DNA of 5,909 nucleotides from Polaromonas sp. (GTDB taxonomy: Bacteria > Pseudomonadota > Gammaproteobacteria > Burkholderiales > Burkholderiaceae_C): assembly GCA_025362825.1 (NCBI GenBank), contig JANYFF010000271.1, forward strand, positions 1 through 5,909, given 5' to 3'. Below, one piece after another: positions 1 through 5,600 of the stretch. Below the pieces are notes generated by a model, which was not told the DNA's origin, made no database searches, and saw nothing but the letters and a program-made list of their open reading frames with translations. The position numbers were made by a program, and so were the translations under genes. Position 1 is the stretch's first letter. Every line of letters begins with the position of its first letter.

Positions 1-1
1 T

Positions 2-256
2 TTTGTCGCCGCGCGCCAGAGTTTTCTACAGTGGTATCCGCCCGAAATTGCATCGTGTGGCCGTGACTTTTACGGAATGATCGAAACTTTTCCACTCAAG
101 CGCGCCATCCCCATGATCTTCAAGGGCAGCGGCGACTGCACCAAGATTGACTGGACTTTTCTGGGCGGCTCGATTGCCAACTGGTCGTTTGTCTGCTTTG
201 TGGCGATTGCCATCGTGATGTTGGTGCTGATCGTGCGTCAGGCGCGCAGGCGCTAG
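2..256 (+). CDS. dsbB: Disulfide bond formation protein B (DsbB), C-terminal part, 5' end outside window
   Basis: DsbB is an inner-membrane quinone reductase that reoxidises periplasmic DsbA and passes the electrons to ubiquinone or menaquinone. The frame is open from the window edge to TAG at 254-256 and encodes the last 84 residues. Visible landmarks are the second periplasmic loop with its two redox cysteines, Cys19 (codon 56-58, context ASCGRD) and Cys46 (codon 137-139, context GSGDCTKIDW). These are 27 residues apart, close to the 26 of E. coli Cys104/Cys130. Between them is the family-like stretch ETFPLKRAIPMIFKGSG. After them comes DWTFLGGSIANWSF, then one hydrophobic membrane helix (about residues 62-78) and a basic cytoplasmic tail, RQARRR. 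The gene ends before the terminator at 283-301 and is functionally unrelated to the SOS operon downstream. The identification is strong despite truncation. The start lies upstream of the window. Confidence 0.93.
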   Translation, partial: FVAARQSFLQWYPPEIASCGRDFYGMIETFPLKRAIPMIFKGSGDCTKIDWTFLGGSIANWSFVCFVAIAIVMLVLIVRQARRR

Positions 257-282
257 GGTTCGATTTTTTGAATCTTCATCCC

Positions 283-301
283 AAAAGCCGTACGGCTTTT
301 T
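283..301 (+). terminator. Rho-independent terminator after dsbB, perfect palindrome
   Basis: AAAAGCCGTACGGCTTTT (283-300) is a perfect palindrome that folds as a 7-bp stem with a GTAC loop, followed by one more T. It starts 26 nt after the dsbB stop and lies 60 nt before the next promoter, where a terminator is expected. The GC part of the stem is only 3 bp and the U-run is short, so it may be weak. The A-run on the other side would let it act on the opposite strand too. Confidence 0.7.
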
Positions 302-361
302 AAGCATAAACAAGCAGGGAGCAACGCCCGTCCCACATGCATCAAGGGTATTAGGCGATTC

Positions 362-390
362 TTGAAGTCAGGCAATATACTGGATATAAC
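362..390 (+). promoter_or_regulatory. Sigma-70 promoter of the imuA-imuB-dnaE2 operon
   Basis: The -35 element is TTGAAG at 362-367 (4 of 6 consensus) and the -10 element is TATAAC at 385-390 (5 of 6), with an optimal 17-nt spacer. The transcript would start near 396-398, giving a leader of only about 26 nt before the imuA ATG at 423. The -10 hexamer lies wholly inside the spacer of the LexA-type box, so bound repressor would block RNA polymerase directly. The promoter is inferred from sequence only. Confidence 0.7.
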
Positions 391-401
391 AACAGTATAT
401 T
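374..401. promoter_or_regulatory. SOS box (LexA operator)
   Basis: The core is CTGGATATAACAACAG at 380-395, an exact match to the CTG-N10-CAG form of the LexA operator used in gamma- and betaproteobacteria. The symmetry extends well beyond the core. AATATACTG (374-382) and CAGTATATT (393-401) are perfect 9-bp inverted arms around a 10-nt AT-rich spacer. It overlaps the -10 of the promoter and sits 22 nt upstream of the imuA start. ImuA-ImuB-DnaE2 cassettes are established LexA regulon members, so position and function agree. Confidence 0.9.
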
Positions 402-422
402 TGACCAGATTTGAACGCCATC

Positions 423-1232
423 ATGCCCGCCCTGCAGTGCTCCACCTTTGCCAATCGCACCTTGCCAGACCACTTGCAGGTCTGGCGCGCTGGCGAGCTG
501 GGCTGCGCGAGTGCACTTACGGTCGCTACCGGTTATGCCGCGCTTGACCTGGTGTTGCCCGGCGGCGGCTGGCCGCTGGGGGCGCTGGTTGAGGTCTTGC
601 AGGGGCAGGCAGGCCTGCATGAATGGGGCGTCATGGCGCCCGCGCTGGCCGCCATCCAGCATGAAAAACCTGCGGCTCTAACCGTTCTGGTCGGCGCGCC
701 GTATCTGCCTTTTGGCCCGGCCCTGGCTGCGCGCCACGTTTGCATGCGCAGGCTGCTTTCCATCCATGCCCCGCAAGGCCAGGCACCTTCGCTGTTGTGG
801 GCCACGCGTGAGGCGCTACAGTGCGCTGACGTGGCTGCCGTGCTGGCCTGGCTGCCCGACGCCCGCAGCGCGCATTTGCGGCGCCTGCAGATTGCCGCCC
901 ATGCCCATGGCAAGCTGCTCTTCGTTTTCAGGCCCCTGCGTGCGCAAAACGAGTCTTCACCAGCGCCGCTGCGCCTGCTGCTGGAGGGTGCGGTTGGTGA
1001 TGCCGGCAGCCTGCTGGTGCATGTGCTCAAGCGGCGCGGCCCGCCGCTGGCTGCGCCGCTGCTACTCGATACCCGGCCCGCCAGACTGTCTGCGTTGCTG
1101 GCCGCCAGCCGCGAAAGGGCCAGGCTCAAGCGTGAAGAACTCCTGCCTTCGCTGCCGGCCCTGTTGCCCACGCTTTTTACTCTGGAGCCCAACGGCCATG
1201 CGCTGGATCGCACTGCAAGCCTGCATCACTGA
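423..1232 (+). CDS. imuA: Translesion synthesis accessory protein ImuA (RecA-like)
   Basis: ImuA is the first member of the damage-inducible ImuA-ImuB-DnaE2 mutasome. It is a RecA-fold accessory protein thought to bind ImuB and support lesion bypass in the cytoplasm. The product is 269 residues, normal for the family. Residues 36-60 (ATGYAALDLVLPGGGW onward) match the N-terminal ImuA signature. There the RecA-like fold runs straight into LQGQAGLHEW without a Walker A GKT/S motif, so ATP binding is doubtful. Residues 126-145 (WATREALQCADVAAVLAWLP) and 153-171 (RRLQIAAHAHGKLLFVFRP) are typical family blocks, as is HVLKRRGPP at 200-208. I prefer ATG at 423. A TTG at 411, four codons earlier in frame, is possible, but neither start has a clear Shine-Dalgarno sequence. 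The promoter and SOS box lie directly upstream. The last 35 nt overlap imuB, pointing to coupled translation. Confidence 0.92.
   Translation: MPALQCSTFANRTLPDHLQVWRAGELGCASALTVATGYAALDLVLPGGGWPLGALVEVLQGQAGLHEWGVMAPALAAIQHEKPAALTVLVGAPYLPFGPALAARHVCMRRLLSIHAPQGQAPSLLWATREALQCADVAAVLAWLPDARSAHLRRLQIAAHAHGKLLFVFRPLRAQNESSPAPLRLLLEGAVGDAGSLLVHVLKRRGPPLAAPLLLDTRPARLSALLAASRERARLKREELLPSLPALLPTLFTLEPNGHALDRTASLHH
1184..1187 (+). promoter_or_regulatory. Ribosome binding site for imuB inside imuA
   Basis: GGAG at 1184-1187 lies 10 nt before the ATG at 1198-1200, within the last codons of imuA. It supports 1198 as the imuB start, although the open frame extends upstream to 712 or beyond with no family-like sequence there. 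Ribosomes finishing imuA would pass over this site, consistent with translational coupling. Confidence 0.5.
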
Positions 1233-2646
1233 GCCCGGCCCATCGGGCATGGATGACGCCACCGCGCAACGAGCGGTGGCTAGCATGGCGTTGGGATTGA
1301 CGCCGCGCGTGACGCTGCTGGACGAGGCCGTGCTGATGGAGGTTTCGGGCAGCCTGCGCCTGTTTGGTGGCCTGGCAAAGCTGCTGCAGCGGCTGGAGCA
1401 GTGGTTTTTACTGTTTTTGGTATCAAACAGTGCCGCAGCCCAGGTAAAGCGGGCACAAGGCGCTACATCTTTGATAGCGTTGGGCCAGCTCAGGTGGCAA
1501 TGCGGTCAGCTGGGCACCCCCCGCAAGCGCGTCGCAGAGCTGCCCATGCACACGCTGACGGCTGCCCGGCCGCACCTTGGTGTGCTGGAGCGCATTGGCT
1601 GCCGCAACTGGGACGACGTGCTGCGCCTGCCGCGTGACGGCCTGGCGCGCCGCTTTGGCGCCGGCCTGCTGGAGGCGCTGGACCGCGCCGGTGGCAAGGC
1701 GCCGGACAACTACGAGTGGCTGGTGTTGCCCGAACAATTCGCCGAAAAGATCGAACTCGATGCGCTGGTGACGCACGCGCCCGCGCTGATGGCCGGTGTT
1801 GAGCGCCTGCTGGTGCATTTGCAGGCCTGGCTGCTGGGCCGGCAAAGCGGCCTGTGCGCGCTGAAGATCATCTGGCACCTGGACAAGCGCCGGGATGTAC
1901 CGCCCACCGGCGAGCTGGAAATCCGCACCGCCAGCCCGGCGCAGGACTTGCGCCACATGGCGCGGCTGATCGCCGAGCACCTGGCGCAGCAGGTGCTGCC
2001 GGCGCCGGTGCATTCGCTCACGCTGGCCTCGCTGGTGACCGAGCTGCTGACTGATTCAGCCGCTGCCACCGGCAGCCTGCTGATGGAGGTGCGCCAGCAG
2101 GGTGACAGCGCGCTTGAGCTCATCGAGCGCCTGAGCGCACGCCTGGGTGATGCCCATGTGCAGGTCTGGCAGCCTTGCACCGACCACCGGCCCGAGCAGA
2201 TGCAGCGCTGGGTTCCAGCCCGTCATGCTATTAAATCCATAGCTACAGATGTCCGTAATACGGGGGCTACGGGTATTAAACGCATCAAAAACAGCCTAAA
2301 TTCTACTTTGCAGACAAAAACCGAGGCCAAGACCGAAGCCTTGTACCCCAGCTGGCTGCTGACCAACCCGCTGCAGTTGCAAACCGTCGGCAACAGCCCT
2401 GTTTACCAGGGCCGGCTGGTACGCCTGACGGGCCCGCAGCGGCTGGAAATCAGTGGCTGGTTGATGCCGGGTGAAGGACGGGGCGATGCAGATGAAACGC
2501 GTGCCGACCCGCCCACCATGCGTGATTACTACATTTACCGCAGCGAACAGGGCAGCCTGCTGTGGGTTTACAGCGAACGCCTGGGCCAGGCCAGGGCCGG
2601 GCGCCAGACCCGGCGCAGCTGGTATTTACAGGGCTTTTTTGCCTGA
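1198..2646 (+). CDS. imuB: ImuB, Y-family DNA polymerase-like translesion hub protein
   Basis: ImuB is a DinB/UmuC relative that does not polymerise. It links ImuA and the beta clamp to DnaE2 during lesion bypass. The product is 482 residues. MRWIALQ at the N-terminus replaces the metal-binding Asp strand of active Y-family enzymes. VTLLDEAVLMEVSGSLRLFGG (residues 38-58) follows after only about 35 residues, so much of the palm and fingers is missing. The Asp42-Glu43 pair is still present. A helix-hairpin-helix-like segment (about 121-162, LERIGCRNWDDVLRLP) and a little-finger-like region (about 184-325) come next. The C-terminal block WLLTNPLQL (386-394), PVYQGRLVRLTGPQRLE and RDYYIYRSEQGSLLWVY to the end is typical of ImuB. 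I see no canonical QLxLF clamp-binding motif. Two 68-bp repeats are translated as residues 72-94 and 344-366. The second sits in a Lys/Thr-rich, AT-richer linker (341-383). The start at 1198 is chosen for MRWIALQ homology and the upstream GGAG. Confidence 0.93.
   Translation: MRWIALQACITEPGPSGMDDATAQRAVASMALGLTPRVTLLDEAVLMEVSGSLRLFGGLAKLLQRLEQWFLLFLVSNSAAAQVKRAQGATSLIALGQLRWQCGQLGTPRKRVAELPMHTLTAARPHLGVLERIGCRNWDDVLRLPRDGLARRFGAGLLEALDRAGGKAPDNYEWLVLPEQFAEKIELDALVTHAPALMAGVERLLVHLQAWLLGRQSGLCALKIIWHLDKRRDVPPTGELEIRTASPAQDLRHMARLIAEHLAQQVLPAPVHSLTLASLVTELLTDSAAATGSLLMEVRQQGDSALELIERLSARLGDAHVQVWQPCTDHRPEQMQRWVPARHAIKSIATDVRNTGATGIKRIKNSLNSTLQTKTEAKTEALYPSWLLTNPLQLQTVGNSPVYQGRLVRLTGPQRLEISGWLMPGEGRGDADETRADPPTMRDYYIYRSEQGSLLWVYSERLGQARAGRQTRRSWYLQGFFA
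1411..1478 (-). repeat. 68-bp dispersed repeat, copy A (minus orientation, translated inside imuB)
   Basis: Read on the minus strand from 1478 down to 1411, this segment aligns without gaps to copy B (2227-2294). They share 40 of 68 identical bases. The shared pattern is GCTATnAAAn4TAGC, then TGnCCGn3TAC, GGGCTnCGG, and finally CAAAAACAG. The GCTA/TAGC ends of the first part form a small hairpin. It encodes imuB residues 72-94 on the opposite strand, without a stop. The family resembles short GCTAT...TAGC repeats I recall from Comamonadaceae genomes. That link is memory, while the pairwise match is seen directly. The 5' end overlaps codons for a conserved-looking ATSLIAL stretch. Confidence 0.62.
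2227..2294 (+). repeat. 68-bp dispersed repeat, copy B (plus orientation, translated inside imuB)
   Basis: This is the partner of copy A, 40 of 68 bases identical without gaps and in inverted orientation. It contains GCTAT at 2227-2231 paired with ATAGC at 2239-2243 (5-bp stem, 7-nt loop). A second small hairpin, CCGT-AAT-ACGG, lies at 2253-2263. It is read in frame as imuB residues 344-366 and enriches this linker in Lys, Ile, Asn and Thr. Local base composition and codons (ATA, AAA, AAT, CTA) differ clearly from the GC-rich codons on both sides, which fits an inserted element. Confidence 0.65.
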
Positions 2647-2655
2647 AAGTCTTTT

Positions 2656-5600
2656 GTGTTCACCGGCCCGCTTCCAGACTACGCCGAGCTGCACGCGCTC
2701 AGCAATTTCAGCTTTCAGCGCGGGGCGTCGCACGCGCATGAGCTGGTTCTTCGGGCGGCCGAGCTCGGCTACCGGGCGATTGCCATTACTGATGAATGCT
2801 CTGTGGCAGGCGTGGTGAAAGCCCATGTGGCCGCTACACAACTTGGGGTCAAGCTGCTGCCGGGTGCCGAGTTTCTGGTGCAGGCAAAAGCTGAAGGCCC
2901 CGGCTTCAGGCTGGTGGTGCTGCCGCACAACGCTGCGGGCTGGGGCAACCTGTGCGAGTTCATCACCTTTGCCAGGCAGGCCGGGGATGTGATTGACAAG
3001 GGCAGTTACCGCGTTGCCCTGGGGGAAACCGATTTTTCGCTACTGGCCGAATGCGAGCTTATTCTTTCGCCGCTCCCTGGTGCTATCGATACCGAAGCAC
3101 TGACTGCCCATTGCACCTGGGCCTGCGGGCTTTTTTTATCCACTGTATGGCTGGCGGTGGAGTTGTTGCAAGGGCTGGATGACGCACTGCGCCTGCAGCA
3201 GCTCCAGCAGGTCTCAACGCGCACCGGCATACGCCTGGTGGCTGCCGGCAATGTGCTGATGCACGTCCGCTCACGCAAGCCGCTGCACGATGTGCTGACC
3301 GCCATCAAGCTCGGCAAGACGGTGCATGAATGCGGCTTTGAGCTGCAGGCCAACGGCGAGGCGCACCTGCGGCCACGCATGCGGCTGGCTGATATTTACC
3401 CAGCCACTCTGTTGCGCGCCACGCTTGAAGTCGCCGCGCGCTGCAGCTTCAACCTCGGTGAAATCCGCAACCTTTACCGTTACCCGCAGGACGACATGGT
3501 GCCGGCGGCAGAAACGCCGGCATCCTGCCTCAGACGCCTCACATGGCAGGGCGCCCACAAACGCTACCCGGGCCGTATCCCACGCAAAATCAGCCGGCAG
3601 CTGATGTTTGAGCTGGCCCTGATTGAAGAGCTGGAATATGAAATGTTCTTCATCACCGTGCATGACGTCGTGCGCTTTGCGCGGGGACGGGGCATCCTGT
3701 GCCAGGGGCGCGGTTCGGCTGCCAATTCTGCGGTTTGTTATTGCCTGGAGGTGACTGCGGTCAACCCGGTTGAAAGCAACTTGCTGTTCGAGCGCTTCAT
3801 CAGCCGTGAACGCAGCGAGCCGCCCGACATTGACGTTGATTTCGAGCACCAGCGGCGCGAAGAAGTCATCCAGTACATCTACGAAAAGTATGGCCATGAC
3901 CGTGCAGCCATTGCGGCGACGGTCATCTGCTACCGCGCCCGCAGTGCCGTGCGTGACGTCGGCAAGGCTCTGGGCGTGGAGCCTGAGACCATAGAACAAT
4001 ACGCTGGCGAGCATTTCTGGTTTGACGGCAGCAAGGTGCTGCAGGGCAAACTGCAGCAAGCCGGTGCTGGCGACAACACTGGCAGGGTGCTGCAGTGGCT
4101 GGAGCTTTCGCTGCTGCTGATGGCTTATTTCCCCGACGAAGCCGCCGAAATTGCCGATGCCGACGACGGTAAAAAGTGCGGCCAGAGCAGGCCGGCTTTT
4201 CCGCGCCATTTAAGCCAGCATGTGGGCGGCTTTGTGCTCACGCAAGGCAAACTGACGAGGCTGGTGCCGGTGCAACCCGCCTCAATGGAAAACCGCCGCA
4301 TCATCCAGTGGGACAAGGACGATCTGCAGGCCATGGGCCTGCTGAAGGTGGATGTGCTGGCGCTGGGCATGCTGTCGGCCATCGGGCGCTGCCTTGCGCT
4401 GGTCAACCAGACGCGCAACAGCAGGCTTGAAATGCACACCATCCCGTTGCAGGACGGGCAAACCTACGACATGATCTGCGAGGCCGACACGGTGGGTGTC
4501 TTCCAGATTGAAAGCCGGGCCCAGATGTCGATGCTGCCGCGCCTGCAACCGCGCAACTATTACGACCTGGTGGTTGAGGTCGCCATCGTGCGACCGGGGC
4601 CGATTCAGGGCGGTATGGTGCATCCTTACCTGAAGGCCCGCGAGACAGTGCGCAATGGCGGTGAAGTCGTGCCCGAATACCCGGCGCTCAACCCGGCGCT
4701 GGAGCGTACGCTGGGCATTCCGATCTTCCAGGAACAGGTGATGCAGCTGGCCATGATTGCGGCCGACTTCACGCCCGGGGAGGCTGACGAATTACGCCGC
4801 GCCATGGCGGCCTGGAAGCGCAAGGGCGGGGTAGGGCGCTTTCACAAACGACTGGTCGATGCCATGGTCAACAACGGCTACAGCCTGGAGTTTGCAGAGC
4901 GCATCTTCAGCCAGATCAAGGGCTTTGGTGACTACGGCTTTCCTGAAAGCCACGCCGCCAGTTTTGCCAAGCTGGTTTACGTCAGTTGCTGGCTCAAGTG
5001 CCATGAACCAGCGTGTTTTGTAACGGCCCTCATCAACTCCCAGCCCATGGGGTTCTATACGCCTTCGCAACTTGTGCAGGACGCGCAAAATCATGGCATT
5101 GAGGTCCGTCCCGTTGATGTGATGCACAGTGACTGGGATTGCACGCTGGAAGACGATGAGGTAAAGACTTTGCCTGGCCCGAACGAGAAGTACCCCGGCA
5201 TTCACAAAAATCAGCCTGCGATCCGCCTCGGCCTGCGCCTGGTTTCTAGCCTGCGCGAAGACGCCGTTATCCGCCTGGTCGAAGCGCGTAGTCAGGCACT
5301 TTTCACTTCTACCGAAGACCTGGTCTCGCGTGCGAAATTGGGCACACTTGAGGTCAATGCTCTTGCTGCGGCCGATGCCTTGCTGGCTCTGGCTGGCCAC
5401 CGGCGCCAGCAGGTATGGGAGGCGTCCGCCATCAAGCTTGCGCCCCTACTGCTCAAATCTGTTCCCACACTTGAGACGGCGCTGGCCCTGCCCGCTACGC
5501 CCGAGGGCGAAAACATACTGTTTGACTACCGGGCTACCGGCCTCACGCTGCGCCGCCACCCGCTGGCGCTGCTGAGACCGCGGCTGGCGCGCAAGGGCTT

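Noticed and set aside
26..313. A 95-codon minus-strand frame across the dsbB end
   Set aside because: It is antisense to a clear DsbB C-terminus and runs through the terminator. Nothing supports it as a gene.
411..422. TTG at 411 as the imuA start
   Set aside because: TTG is a rare start with no ribosome site ahead of it, and the four extra residues add no family similarity. ATG at 423 is simpler, although not proven.
712..1197. Upstream extension of the imuB frame giving a 644-residue protein
   Set aside because: The extra residues are Cys/Pro/Arg-rich out-of-frame translation of imuA. ImuB similarity begins at MRWIALQ (1198), which has a ribosome site before it.
1399..1416. QWFLLF (ImuB residues 68-73) as a beta-clamp binding motif
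   Set aside because: It only loosely resembles clamp motifs, lies in the polymerase-like core rather than a flexible tail, and straddles the edge of repeat copy A.
1423..2013. Minus-strand open frames opposite imuB, including a 196-codon one
   Set aside because: They are low-complexity Gln/Arg/Ala-rich shadows of imuB codons with no family features.
3271..4209. A 312-codon open frame on the minus strand opposite dnaE2
   Set aside because: It lies wholly antisense to the strongly conserved DnaE2 core, shows no recognisable domain, and is expected from GC-rich codon usage.
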